Below the pieces are notes generated by a model, which was given only the letters and a program-made list of their open reading frames with translations, ran no database searches and was not told the origin of the DNA. Positions 25,319 through 33,918 of a DNA stretch of 64,000 bases are shown one piece after another. Location: the NCBI RefSeq assembly GCF_016031625.1, contig NZ_JACCHP010000007.1, forward strand, positions 248,001-312,000, read 5' to 3'. Source of the stretch: Bradyrhizobium agreste. Lineage in GTDB: Bacteria > Pseudomonadota > Alphaproteobacteria > Rhizobiales > Xanthobacteraceae. Both the position numbers and the translations under genes were made by a program. Position 1 is the stretch's first letter, and every line of letters starts with the position of its first letter.

Positions 25319-26122
25319 TCAGACGAACTGGCATGACACGGAGCCGAAGGCGCCGTAATCGGCATGGAAGGTGTCGCCGCGGCGGATCTCGACGGGCCGC
25401 GTGAACGATCCCGCCAGCACGACCTCGCCGGCTTTGAGATGCTCGTCATGCGGGGCGAGGCGGTTGGCGAGCCAGGCGATGCCGTTAGCGGGATGATTGA
25501 GCACGCCGGCGGCAAGGCCGGTTTCCTCGACCTCGCCGTTGCGGAACAGGAGCGCGCCGATCCAGCGCAGATCCGCGTCCATCGGGCGGATCGGCCGGCC
25601 GCCGAGCACCAGCGCGGCATTGGCCGCGTTGTCCGAGATCGTGTCCATCACCTTTCGCGTCTTGCCGGTCTCGGGATCGACGCGGTGCATGCGCGTCTCC
25701 AGGATCTCCAGCGCCGGCGTAACGTAGTCGGTGGCGTTGAGCACGTCGAAGATGGTGCAGTCCGGCCCGCGCAGCGGCGCCTTCAGCACGAAGGCGAGCT
25801 CGACCTCGATTCTTGGCGCGTGAAAGCGGTCGAACGGAACAGGCGTGGCGTCGGCATAGAACATGTCGGCGAACAGCACGCCATAGTCGGGCTCGTTGAT
25901 GCCGACCGCGTTCTGCATCGCCTTCGAGGTCAGGCCGATCTTGTGGCCCTTGATGATGCGGCCGCGGCCGAGCTGAAGCTTGGTCCAGGCGCGCTGGACC
26001 GCGTAGGCATCCTCGATGCTGAAGTCGGGATAGTCCTTCGAGAACATCGGGATCAGCGATTTCGTGCGCTCGGCTTCATCGAGCCGCGCGGCGAGGCGTT
26101 CGATCGTGGCGGTATCCAGCAT
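25319..26122 (-). CDS. 2-oxo-hept-4-ene-1,7-dioate hydratase-like (HpaH/MhpD family)
   Basis: 267 residues of the 2-keto-4-pentenoate hydratase family. Signatures are [31 protein letters not shown], the acidic metal site [11 protein letters not shown] and the C-terminal [14 protein letters not shown] with [15 protein letters not shown]. These enzymes add water to ring-fission dienoates (Mg2+). HpaH is its closest type by signature. It lies next to the FAH hydrolase gene (3-base gap), as in homoprotocatechuate-type operons, but no extradiol dioxygenase is present nearby. Confidence 0.87.
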   Translation of the reverse strand: MLDTATIERLAARLDEAERTKSLIPMFSKDYPDFSIEDAYAVQRAWTKLQLGRGRIIKGHKIGLTSKAMQNAVGINEPDYGVLFADMFYADATPVPFDRFHAPRIEVELAFVLKAPLRGPDCTIFDVLNATDYVTPALEILETRMHRVDPETGKTRKVMDTISDNAANAALVLGGRPIRPMDADLRWIGALLFRNGEVEETGLAAGVLNHPANGIAWLANRLAPHDEHLKAGEVVLAGSFTRPVEIRRGDTFHADYGAFGSVSCQFV

Positions 26123-26125
26123 GAA

Positions 26126-26986
26126 TCAGCTCTCCGCGGCGACGATGTTGCGCAGCACGCCGATGCGGCTGGACTCGACCTCGACGACGTCGCCGACCTT
26201 GAGCCAGCGCGGCGGATCGAAGCGCGCGCCCGCGCCGGTCGGCGTCCCCGTGACGATCATGTCGCCGGGCTTGAGGGTGGCGAAGGTCGAGAGGTAGGCG
26301 ATCAGGAAATCGAACGGGAACATCAGCCGCTCGGTGGTGTCCTGCTGGCGCACCTCGCCGTTGACGCGGGTGATGATGTCGTGGGGACCGCGCGGGTCGA
26401 GCTCGTCGGCGGTGACGATCCACGGGCCGATGCTGCCGGAGCGATCGAAGTTCTTGCCCTGCGTGACGTTGAACTTGCCATGGCGCAGCCAGTCGCGGAT
26501 CGTGCCCTCGTTGCACAGCGTCATGCCGAAGATATGCGACCAGGCCTCCTCGCGCGGAATGTGGCGGCCGCCCTGCCCGATCACGATGACGAGCTCGCCT
26601 TCATAGTCGAGCTGGTCGGAAACCTTGGGCTTCTCGATCGGCTGGCCGGAGCCTGATATCGAGGACATGCTGCGCACGAACAGGCTGGGATATTTGGGCA
26701 GGTCGGAATTGTCCTTATATTCCGCATTGCGCTCGGCGTAATTGACCCCGATGCACCAGAGCTTCTCCGGCGCCAGCACCGGCGGCAGCAGAACGAGCTG
26801 GTCCAGCGCATGGTCCGGCTTTTGCCCGGCGACGGCTTCCTGCGCTTTGACGAATGCGTTGGCCGCGATCAGCGCCTTCACGTCCGAATAGTCGCGGCCG
26901 ATGCGCCTGGTCAGATCGACCACGCCGCCGTCCACGGCCGCGCCGTAGCGCGCCTCGCCGTCCAGCAGATAGCTCAGCAGTCGCAT
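26126..26986 (-). CDS. Fumarylacetoacetate hydrolase family protein
   Basis: 286 residues of the FAH fold. It has an N-terminal domain (about 1-75) and a catalytic domain with the metal-binding acidic motif in YEGELVIVIG, then TLCNEGTIRDWLRHGKF and the DMIVTGTPTGAGARF loop near the end. Members are ring-fission isomerases, decarboxylases or hydrolases. The start at 26986 is fixed by GGAGG 8 bases upstream. It shares the operon with the hydratase, RidA and flavin reductase genes. Confidence 0.9.
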   Translation of the reverse strand: MRLLSYLLDGEARYGAAVDGGVVDLTRRIGRDYSDVKALIAANAFVKAQEAVAGQKPDHALDQLVLLPPVLAPEKLWCIGVNYAERNAEYKDNSDLPKYPSLFVRSMSSISGSGQPIEKPKVSDQLDYEGELVIVIGQGGRHIPREEAWSHIFGMTLCNEGTIRDWLRHGKFNVTQGKNFDRSGSIGPWIVTADELDPRGPHDIITRVNGEVRQQDTTERLMFPFDFLIAYLSTFATLKPGDMIVTGTPTGAGARFDPPRWLKVGDVVEVESSRIGVLRNIVAAES

Positions 26987-27036
26987 TGTATTTCCTCCGA
27001 TGATCTTGAAGCGGCGGCGGCGATGAGCCCGCGCGC

Positions 27037-27654
27037 TCAGTCTTTCGACTTGGGAGTCTGGAAGACGCTGTCCAGCGTCACGATCTCGCCGAGGCGGGCG
27101 TAGCGCGGTCCGCCGATGCGCGCGATCGGGTCGAGCGCCCTGGTCTCGACCTTGCCGTCGTGCACGAGACCGTCGCGCAAATGGAACAGCACGACCTCGC
27201 CGACGATGAGCCGGCTCTTGGCGTCGCCGAATTCGAGGCACTGCCGGAAACGGCACTCCATCGCGACCGGCGCGGCGGCGAGCCGCGGCACCTTGATGCG
27301 CTCGCTCGCGAGCGTCTCCAGGCCGAGATGCTCGACCTCGCTGATTTCAGGGGGATGCTCGACGGATGAGTCGTGCACGGCATTCATTAGCGGCGTATCC
27401 GCGATGTGGACGACATATTCCTCGGTGTCGAGGATGTTGTGCGCGGTGTCCTTGTAGTCGGCGCCCTTGCGGCCGACGCTGATGGCGAGCATCGGCGGCT
27501 TCTGCGAGACGAAGGTGAAGGCGCTGAACGGAGCGAGGTTGAGCACGCCCGTGCGCGACAGGCTCGTCACCCAGGCGATCGGGCGCGGCACCACGATGCC
27601 GGTCATCAGGCGGTAGATGCGCTCGGCGCCGAGCTCGGTCGGGTCGATCCGCAT
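27037..27654 (-). CDS. Flavin reductase family protein (FMN-binding split-barrel)
   Basis: 205 residues of the DIM6/NTAB flavin-reductase-like fold: TGIVVPRPIAWVTSLSRTGVLNLAPFSAFTFVSQKPPMLAISVG, with the family's HDSSVEHPPEISE segment. It could supply reduced FMN to an oxygenase or be an independent FMN-binding oxidoreductase. No two-component monooxygenase large subunit is seen in the operon, so its partner is open. It begins 3 bases after the Bug-type gene. Confidence 0.85.
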   Translation of the reverse strand: MRIDPTELGAERIYRLMTGIVVPRPIAWVTSLSRTGVLNLAPFSAFTFVSQKPPMLAISVGRKGADYKDTAHNILDTEEYVVHIADTPLMNAVHDSSVEHPPEISEVEHLGLETLASERIKVPRLAAAPVAMECRFRQCLEFGDAKSRLIVGEVVLFHLRDGLVHDGKVETRALDPIARIGGPRYARLGEIVTLDSVFQTPKSKD

Positions 27655-27657
27655 CGA

Positions 27658-28623
27658 TCAATCCGCCCTGATATTGGCCTTGCGCACCACCGGAATCCAC
27701 TTGGCGTCCTCGCGCTCGAGATAGGCCTTGAACTCGTCCGGTGTCATCGGCGTGGCTTCGCCGCCAAGCTTCTCGAACTTGTCGATCACGGCGGGGTCCT
27801 TCAGGATCGCGACCAGCGTCTCGTGCAGCTTCTCGACGATGGACGCGGGCGTACTGGCGGGTGCGAACAGGCCAGTGAAGGTCTGGCCGTCGAAATCCTT
27901 GTAGCCGAGCTCGGCGAAGGTCGGCACGTCGGGCAGCGACTTCAATCGATGCGGTGAGGTGACGGCGAGCGCGCGGAACAGACCGGCCTTGATGTGCTGC
28001 AGACTGACGGTGAGCTGATCAAAGGCGAACTGCACCTGGCCGCCGAGGAGATCGTTGATGGCCGGCGCGTTGCCGCGGTAATGCGCCGTCACCCATTGCA
28101 GTTCGAGGCTTGATTGCATCAGCTCGCTGAGCAGATGGTTGGTGGTGCCGGGGCCGGGCGAGGCCATGGTCAGCTTGCCGGGCTCGCGCTTGGCGAGGTC
28201 GAGGAACTCCTTGAGCGTGGTCGCCTGCACCGACGGATGAACCTCGAGCACCAGCGGCGTCATCGAGATCGTCGAGATCGGCAGAAAATCCTTCTTCCAA
28301 TTATAGGCATCGCGCTTGTTGATCTCGGTCGCGAACAGCACCGGGCCGTTGGCGCCGACGAACAGCGTGTAACCGTCGGGCGCCGACTTCGCGAAGGCTT
28401 CGCCCGCGATCATGCCGCCGGCGCCGGCCTTGTTCTCGATGACGAAGGGTTGGCCGAGCTTTTCCTGCAGCTTGTCGGCAATGATGCGCGCGGCGCTGTC
28501 GACATTGCCGCCGGCGGGATAAGGCACGATCAGCTTGACGTTGCGCGCCGGCCATTGCTGGCCCGAGGCGGGCCCCGCAAGTATTGCGGCTGCAGCAGCG
28601 ATGGCAATCCAGATTAATCTCAT
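27658..28623 (-). CDS. Bug-family tripartite tricarboxylate transporter substrate-binding protein
   Basis: 321 residues. A Sec signal peptide (LIWIAIAAAAAILAGPASGQ, residues 3-22) precedes the Bug core: WPARNVKLIVPYPAGGNVDSAARIIADKLQEKLGQPFVIENKAGAGG, and later FDQLTVSLQHIKAG and FAPASTPASIVEKL. Bug proteins bind carboxylates in the periplasm. No TctA/TctB membrane genes are nearby, so it either uses a distant transporter or acts as an orphan sensor/binding protein. It is the first gene of the minus-strand operon; the divergent IclR gene starts at 28755. Confidence 0.92.
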   Translation of the reverse strand: MRLIWIAIAAAAAILAGPASGQQWPARNVKLIVPYPAGGNVDSAARIIADKLQEKLGQPFVIENKAGAGGMIAGEAFAKSAPDGYTLFVGANGPVLFATEINKRDAYNWKKDFLPISTISMTPLVLEVHPSVQATTLKEFLDLAKREPGKLTMASPGPGTTNHLLSELMQSSLELQWVTAHYRGNAPAINDLLGGQVQFAFDQLTVSLQHIKAGLFRALAVTSPHRLKSLPDVPTFAELGYKDFDGQTFTGLFAPASTPASIVEKLHETLVAILKDPAVIDKFEKLGGEATPMTPDEFKAYLEREDAKWIPVVRKANIRAD

Positions 28624-28743
28624 GTTAACCTCCCGGCGGCGCTTCCAATTCCATATCGGGCGCAGATGACTTCGTGCATGGCATCCCGATCGGAGCGCAA
28701 TCTCCAGATGCGTGCTTGCCCTGTCGAGTGAATTGTGGCGTTC

Positions 28744-28762
28744 TTGTCCATATTATGGACAA
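28744..28762. promoter_or_regulatory. Perfect 19-bp palindrome over the IclR start (probable operator)
   Basis: TTGTCCATA, one T, TATGGACAA: 9-bp perfect arms at 28744-28762. The ATG of the IclR-type gene (28755-28757) lies in its right arm. The divergent operon starts 121 bases away. IclR family proteins bind inverted repeats of this size, so it is probably the auto-regulatory and operon operator. Binding is inference. Confidence 0.7.
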
Positions 28763-29564
28763 GAGACGCGCGACGAAATCCGCCAGCAGCGCGGTGGAGC
28801 CGCGGCAGGGCGCGCAGGCGATCCGGCGCGCGCTCGCGGTGCTGCGCATCCTGGCCGCAGGGCGCGAGGACGGTGTGCCATTGGCCGAGGTGGTGCGGAC
28901 CACCGGCCTCACCCGCCCGACGGTGCATCGCATCGTCCACGTGCTGATCGAGGAAGGCATTGTCGAGCGGCACGGCAGGAGCGGCCGCTACGCGATCGGC
29001 AAGCAGGTACCGGAGCTGGCGTTGGCGCGGCCGCGGCCCTCGCGGCTCTTGGTCGCCGCAAATCCGTCGCTGCAACGCGCATCGGCCGAGATCGGCGACA
29101 CGCTGTTCCTGACGGTGCGCACCGGCAACGACACGCTGTGCGTCGATCGCCGGATCGGCGTCTATCCGATCCAGGTGCTGTCGATCGAGGTCGGCGCGCG
29201 CCGGCCGCTCGGCGTCTCCAGCGCCGGCGTCGCCATCCTCGCCGCGCTGCCGGCGCCGGAGGCGCGGAAGATCGTCGCGGCCAACGAGACAAGGTTCGAG
29301 GCCTACCGGACCGACGTCGCGACCGTGCTCGGCGAGGTCACCGCCGCCAGGCGGCTCGGATACGGCCTGAGAGAGATCGGCCTGGTGCAGGGGACGAAAT
29401 CGATCTCGACCTGGATCAAGACTCCGGACGGACAACCGGCTGCGGCGATGACGGTCTCGGCCGTTCGCACGAGGCTGGGCCCGCGTCGCGAGCAGGAGGT
29501 CGCGGAGATCCTGCTGCGGGAGGCGCGGGTGATCGAGCAGGCTATTCGCGGCAATCTCGGCTAG
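28755..29564 (+). CDS. IclR family transcriptional regulator
   Basis: 269 residues. The N-terminal winged helix (about 20-80) has the HTH LAEVVRTTGLTRPTVHRIVHVL, and the C-terminal effector domain covers about 95-260 (VGARRPLGVSSAGVAILAALPA, GLREIGLVQGTKSISTWI). It is transcribed away from the Bug-led catabolic operon and is its likely regulator, with the palindrome at 28744-28762 as candidate operator. The ATG at 28755 lies in that palindrome, so binding would block its own initiation. The effector is probably a ring-fission intermediate or the substrate (inference). Confidence 0.9.
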   Translation: MDKRRATKSASSAVEPRQGAQAIRRALAVLRILAAGREDGVPLAEVVRTTGLTRPTVHRIVHVLIEEGIVERHGRSGRYAIGKQVPELALARPRPSRLLVAANPSLQRASAEIGDTLFLTVRTGNDTLCVDRRIGVYPIQVLSIEVGARRPLGVSSAGVAILAALPAPEARKIVAANETRFEAYRTDVATVLGEVTAARRLGYGLREIGLVQGTKSISTWIKTPDGQPAAAMTVSAVRTRLGPRREQEVAEILLREARVIEQAIRGNLG

Positions 29565-29683
29565 GGCACGATAAACCTGCGACAGCGCGTCATGGCCGGG
29601 CTTGTGTGAGCTGTCAATGGGCTGACGTGCCGCTCCGTTTTGTGGCACAACGCGCCATCGCCGACCGACCAACGAGGCCACGC

Positions 29684-30979
29684 ATGCCCGCGCCGAAACC
29701 GCCTGCCTTCGAGACCCTGAGCCTGCATGCGGGCCAGCACCCGGATCCCGTGACCGGCGCCCGGGCGGTGCCGATCTACCAGACCACGTCCTACGTGTTC
29801 CAGGATTCCGACCACGCCGCGGCGCTGTTCAACCTGGAGCGCGCCGGCCACATCTATACGCGCATCTCCAATCCGACCACCGGCGTGCTGGAGGAACGGC
29901 TCGCGGCGCTGGAAGGCGGCGTCGGCGCGATCTGCACCGCGAGCGGTCAGGCGGCGATGCACCTCGCCATCGCCACGCTGCTCAATGCCGGCGACCACAT
30001 CGTGGCGTCGAGCTCGCTCTACGGCGGCACCATCAACCTGCTCGCGCACACGCTGCCGCGCTTCGGCATCACCACGAGCTTCGTCAAGCCGCGCGATCTC
30101 GACGCGTTTCGCGCGGCGATCAAGCCGAACACAAAACTCGTGATCGGCGAGACCATCGGCAATCCCGGGCTCGAGGTGCTCGACATTCCCAAGGTCGCGG
30201 CGATCGCGCATGCGGCCAAGATTCCGCTTCTGATCGACAACACCTTTGCCACGCCCTATCTCAGCCGCCCGATCGAGCTGGGCGCCGACATCGTCATGCA
30301 TTCGGCCACCAAATGGATCGGCGGGCATGGCATCGCGATCGGTGGCGCCATCGTGGACGGCGGCCGCTTCGACTGGCGCTCTTCCGGCAAGTTCGCCGTG
30401 CTGACCGAGCCCTATGGCGGCTATCACGGCATCATCTTCGACGAGCAGTTCGGCACCGCCGCCTTCATCATGCGCGCCCGCACCGAGGGCCTGCGCGATT
30501 TCGGCGCCTGCCTGTCGCCGACCAACGCGTTCCAGCTGCTCCAGGGCGTCGAGACGCTTTCCGTGCGCATGGACCGGCACATGCAGAACACGCATCTGGT
30601 GCTGGAGGCGCTGAAGTCCAACAAGGCGGTGGAGTGGGTGCTGCATCCCTCGCTCGAGGATCACACGGACTATCAACTGGCAAAGCAGCTGCTGCCGCGC
30701 GGTGCCGGCTCGATCGTGTCCTTCGGCATCAAGGGCGGCCGGCCCGCCGGGCGCAAGTTCATCGAAAGCTTGCGCATGATCAGCCATCTCGCCAATGTCG
30801 GCGATGCCAAGACGCTGGTGATCCATCCCGCCTCGACCACGCATCAGCAGATGGACGCCGAGCAGCTCAAGGCCGCCGGTGTCGGCGAGGAGCTGGTGCG
30901 GCTCTCGGTCGGCATCGAGACCGCAAGCGACATCATCGATGACCTCAACCAAGCGCTGCGCATCTCGCAAAAGGCCTGA
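29684..30979 (+). CDS. O-acetylhomoserine aminocarboxypropyltransferase (sulfhydrylase)
   Basis: 431 residues. A PLP-dependent Cys/Met metabolism enzyme of the MetY type: it makes homocysteine from O-acetylhomoserine and sulfide. Landmarks are VPIYQTTSYVFQDSDHAAALF, the substrate loop HIYTRISNPTTGVLEERLAALEGG, CTASGQAAMHLA and the PLP lysine in SATKWIGGHG (Lys210). MetY proteins of this length (about 430) match. The start at 29684 has GAGG 8 bases upstream. An alpha/beta hydrolase gene starts 4 bases after its stop, suggesting an operon. Confidence 0.93.
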   Translation: MPAPKPPAFETLSLHAGQHPDPVTGARAVPIYQTTSYVFQDSDHAAALFNLERAGHIYTRISNPTTGVLEERLAALEGGVGAICTASGQAAMHLAIATLLNAGDHIVASSSLYGGTINLLAHTLPRFGITTSFVKPRDLDAFRAAIKPNTKLVIGETIGNPGLEVLDIPKVAAIAHAAKIPLLIDNTFATPYLSRPIELGADIVMHSATKWIGGHGIAIGGAIVDGGRFDWRSSGKFAVLTEPYGGYHGIIFDEQFGTAAFIMRARTEGLRDFGACLSPTNAFQLLQGVETLSVRMDRHMQNTHLVLEALKSNKAVEWVLHPSLEDHTDYQLAKQLLPRGAGSIVSFGIKGGRPAGRKFIESLRMISHLANVGDAKTLVIHPASTTHQQMDAEQLKAAGVGEELVRLSVGIETASDIIDDLNQALRISQKA

Positions 30980-30983
30980 CACC

Positions 30984-31766
30984 ATGAAGCTTTCCGTCAA
31001 CGGCACCGATGTGTTTGTCGCAACCGGCGGCCGCGACTTCGACAAGTCCCTGCCCGCGGTCGTCTTCATCCACGGCGCCGGCTTCGACCATTCGACCTGG
31101 GCGCTGCATACGCGCTGGTTCGCCCATCACGGCTTTGCCGTGCTGGCGCCCGACCTACCCGGCCACGGCCGCTCGGCCGGACCTTCGCTCGGCAGCATCG
31201 CCGAGATGGCCGACTGGACGGCGGCGCTGCTCGATGCCGCCGGCACTGCGAAGGCGCATCTGATCGGTCACTCCATGGGCTCGCTGATCTCGCTGGAGAC
31301 CGCGGCCCGGCACCCCGACAAGGTCTCCGCGCTGAGCCTGATCGGCACCGCCGCGACCATGACGGTGGGTCCGGATCTGTTGAAAGCCGCCGAGGCCAAC
31401 TCGCAGGACGCCAACGACATGGTCTCGATCTGGGGCCTCGGCTTCAATGCGGAGCTCGGCGGCAGCCTGGCGCCCGGCCTGTGGATGCATGGCAGCGCGC
31501 AGGCGGTGCTGAAGGCGTGCGAGCCGGGCGTGCTGTTCAGGGATCTGTCGGCGTGCAACTCCTATACGAATGCGCTTGCCGCTGCGGCAAGCGTGAAGGT
31601 GCCGACAACGCTCATCCTCGGCGAGCGGGACATGATGACGCCGGCCAAGGCCGGCAAGGCGCTCGCCGCGGCGATCCCGCATGCAAAGACCGTCGTGGTG
31701 CCCGGCGCCGGCCACATGATCATGGCCGAGCGGCCGGATGAGTTGCTGGCGGCGCTGCGGAACTAA
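30984..31766 (+). CDS. Alpha/beta hydrolase
   Basis: 260 residues. The fold shows the oxyanion HGAGFDHSTW (30-39), DLPGHGRS (57-64) and the nucleophile elbow GHSMGS with Ser97. The acid is in LGERDMMTP, the His in GAGHMI. No signal peptide. It starts 4 bases after the metY-type gene and is probably co-transcribed, which could mean a role in processing a sulfur-metabolic ester, but this is a guess. The substrate is unknown. Confidence 0.87.
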   Translation: MKLSVNGTDVFVATGGRDFDKSLPAVVFIHGAGFDHSTWALHTRWFAHHGFAVLAPDLPGHGRSAGPSLGSIAEMADWTAALLDAAGTAKAHLIGHSMGSLISLETAARHPDKVSALSLIGTAATMTVGPDLLKAAEANSQDANDMVSIWGLGFNAELGGSLAPGLWMHGSAQAVLKACEPGVLFRDLSACNSYTNALAAAASVKVPTTLILGERDMMTPAKAGKALAAAIPHAKTVVVPGAGHMIMAERPDELLAALRN

Positions 31767-31834
31767 GTGGATCGATCTTCCGCCCTGCGCGTTGCCGTCA
31801 GACATTCCTCTCACTCAAGAAGGGGAACTCGACC

Positions 31835-32338
31835 ATGCCAAGACAGGAAATCATCCGCAAAGCCAGGCAGGACAAGCGCGCCGGCAAGTCGGCCAGCACG
31901 CAGGCCGGCGAATTCGTCAAGGACGAGATCGACAAGATCCGCAAGGGCAAGCACGGCGCGCGCTCGACCAAGCAGGCCATCGCCATCGGTCTTTCCGAGG
32001 CGCGCCGCGCCGGCGTCGATCTGCCGCCGCCGCGCAAGGGAGGCACCAAGAAGTCGACGCGACGCAGCGCCAAATACGCCTACGAGGTCGGCCAGGGCAA
32101 ACGCACGCCGAAGCGGAGGCCGAAAGTATCGCGCGCTGTCGAAGGCGTCCTGAAGAGGGAGCCGCGCTCGACCGCATCGCGCAGCGCGCTATCGAAGCAG
32201 GCCAAGCGTGCCGCAAAGAGCCGCAGCGCCGCCTCGCGTTCGGCGGCCGCACGGAAGGCAAGCCGGACCAAGGGCGCCAAGACCCGCTCCGCCGCCGCCA
32301 AGAAGGCGGCGCGCACCAGGGCGCGCCGCAAGCGCTGA
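31835..32338 (+). CDS. DUF6496 domain protein, very basic
   Basis: 167 residues. The N-terminal ~90 residues form DUF6496 (IRKARQDKRAGKSASTQAGEFVKDEIDKIRKGKHGARSTKQAIAIGLSEARRAGVDLPPP). The C-terminal ~70 are almost only Lys, Arg, Ala and Ser (KAARTRARRKR at the end), like the tails of histone-like or nucleoid-associated proteins. It may bind DNA or RNA, which is inference from charge. It follows the hydrolase gene by 68 bases and may have its own start signal (AAGAAGGGG before the ATG). Confidence 0.85.
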   Translation: MPRQEIIRKARQDKRAGKSASTQAGEFVKDEIDKIRKGKHGARSTKQAIAIGLSEARRAGVDLPPPRKGGTKKSTRRSAKYAYEVGQGKRTPKRRPKVSRAVEGVLKREPRSTASRSALSKQAKRAAKSRSAASRSAAARKASRTKGAKTRSAAAKKAARTRARRKR

Positions 32339-32352
32339 TCAGTCGCGCCGGT

Positions 32353-33306
32353 TCAAGAACCCGGCGTCCATCTCCAGACGATGTCGGAGACGCTGACCGG
32401 CTTCGGGATCAGGCCGAGCTTTGCGAAACGATCGGCGACCGCCTGCTGGCTCCTGACCACCTCGCCGTCGATCGGCACCACGCTGAAGTTGGAGCGATCA
32501 ACGAAGCGCCTGACGGCCTCGATGTCGACGCCAGTGGCCTCGGCTTGCGCCTTGGCGACCTCCTCGTGATGACCGTTGGCCCAACCGCCTTCAGAGGCGA
32601 AGGCGGCATTGAGCTTGGCGACCAGCGATGGGTATCTGTCGACGAAGTCGGAACCCGCGATGTAAAAGGCGTTCGGCTTGTGCACGTCCTTGTCGAAAGC
32701 GATGACGCGCGCCCTTTCCTTCAGCTCGGCGAGCGCGAGATAGGGGTCCCAGATCGACCAGGCATCGACCGAGCCCTTGATGAAGGCGGCCGTCGCATCG
32801 GCCGGCGCGAGCGGCGCCGGCGTGATGTCCGACCAGGACAGGCCGGCCTTTTCGAGCGCAGCGACCAGCAGATTATGCGCGCTCGATCCCTTGCCGAAGG
32901 CGACGCGCTTGCCCTTGAGATCGGCCAGCGTCCTGATGGCCGAGTCCCTCGGCACGATGATCGCCTGGGTGTTGCCTTCCGATTTCACCGCAGCGACGTA
33001 GCGGATCCTGGCGCCGCCGGCCTGCGCGAAGATCGGCGGGGAGTCGCCGACGAAACCGAAATCGACGCTGCCGACATTGATGGCCTCCAGCAGCGGCGGA
33101 CCGAACTGGAAGTCGATCCACTTGATCTCGATGCCGAGCGGCTTGAAGGCATTCTCGATGGTGTAGCGCTGGCGCACCGCCGGGAAGAAGCCGCCCTTCT
33201 GCGTACCGATGCGAATTTCCGCCGGCTTGTCCTCGGCCCGCACGGGTGAACCCGCCGCACTTGCCAGCAACAGAGCGCCGGCGATGATGTGTCGTCGCGT
33301 GATCAT
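32353..33306 (-). CDS. Aliphatic sulfonate ABC transporter substrate-binding protein (SsuA family), orphan
   Basis: 317 residues. The Sec signal (RRHIIAGALLLASAAGSPVRAE) is followed by RIGTQKGGFFPAVRQRYTIENAFKPLGIEIKWIDFQFGPPLLEAINVGSVDFGFVGDSPP, typical of SsuA/nitrate-taurine-type binding proteins. No SsuB ATPase, SsuC permease or SsuD monooxygenase lies nearby, so it is an orphan. It is preceded by a 64-residue gene (28-base gap) on the same strand, so the two probably form a unit. Confidence 0.88.
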   Translation of the reverse strand: MITRRHIIAGALLLASAAGSPVRAEDKPAEIRIGTQKGGFFPAVRQRYTIENAFKPLGIEIKWIDFQFGPPLLEAINVGSVDFGFVGDSPPIFAQAGGARIRYVAAVKSEGNTQAIIVPRDSAIRTLADLKGKRVAFGKGSSAHNLLVAALEKAGLSWSDITPAPLAPADATAAFIKGSVDAWSIWDPYLALAELKERARVIAFDKDVHKPNAFYIAGSDFVDRYPSLVAKLNAAFASEGGWANGHHEEVAKAQAEATGVDIEAVRRFVDRSNFSVVPIDGEVVRSQQAVADRFAKLGLIPKPVSVSDIVWRWTPGS

Positions 33307-33334
33307 TTGCAAAGTCCTTTCGGTCTGCGGGTGC

Positions 33335-33529
33335 TCAGATTGAGACAAGGTGCCGGCGCTCCGCCAACACGGCGCGTGCGGCGCGTTCGGCGTCCCGGGC
33401 CGAGCGGAACTGGCGGCCCTCGAGGCTGTCGAACAGGCGCTCTGAGGAGAAGAAGCGGAAGCCGCGCTCGTCGCTGGCGATGATGCCGGCGGTGCGGTCG
33501 TGAATTTCGATGATATAGGCTTTGGGCAT
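33335..33529 (-). CDS. Small protein of unknown function upstream of ssuA-like gene
   Basis: 64 residues (KAYIIEIHDRTAGIIASDERGFRFFSSERLFDSLEGRQFRSARDAERAARAVL), with an alternating beta pattern, then a helix rich in Ala/Arg. I recall similar short proteins in Bradyrhizobium genomes near sulfonate transport genes; no function is known. The start ATG at 33529 is the likely one, since an upstream ATG adds only low-complexity sequence. It is the first gene of the pair with the SsuA-like gene. Confidence 0.65.
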   Translation of the reverse strand: MPKAYIIEIHDRTAGIIASDERGFRFFSSERLFDSLEGRQFRSARDAERAARAVLAERRHLVSI

Positions 33530-33918
33530 GGCTGCTCGTTCGCCGAACGGGTCGGCGCTCCTGTCAAGAGATTGCGATCGGGACTTTGGCTCGGCGATCA
33601 GCAGCGACAACAGGCGCCGGTCGCGGCCGAGACGCAGCGACGCATCATGCGCTTGCGCATGTCGCTTCTCACTCGCTGGTCATTCGATGTCATGCAGCAG
33701 CTTTCGGCTCGACGATGCAGTTTCGATGCTTCGAATATCGAGGGATTGACCCGATCGGTCAATGAAATGGCTATCCATATTTGCCGCGGCCGCGTGCGCG
33801 CACTTCTCCGCGTGCAAGCCGTCGCAGCCGAAATCCTCTCGCGATGATGTCAACACGCTGAGGGTCCATAGCGTGGTACCGTTGCCCCGAGAGACGCAAG
33901 GAAATGCGGGAGGTCTAC
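33530..33918. other. Non-coding stretch of 389 bases with a candidate operator
   Basis: Contains one 19-bp inverted repeat (33745-33763) and, in front of the SDR start, the ribosome site GGGAGG. A short frame at about 33762 with a signal-like start was considered and rejected. No other signals recognised. Confidence 0.5.
33745..33763. promoter_or_regulatory. Inverted repeat ATTGACC-N5-GGTCAAT (TetR-type operator candidate)
   Basis: Perfect 7-bp arms ATTGACC and GGTCAAT with a 5-base spacer, about 155 bases upstream of the SDR start. The size and spacing fit a TetR-family operator. No TetR gene is in the window, so the regulator is unknown. Confidence 0.5.
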
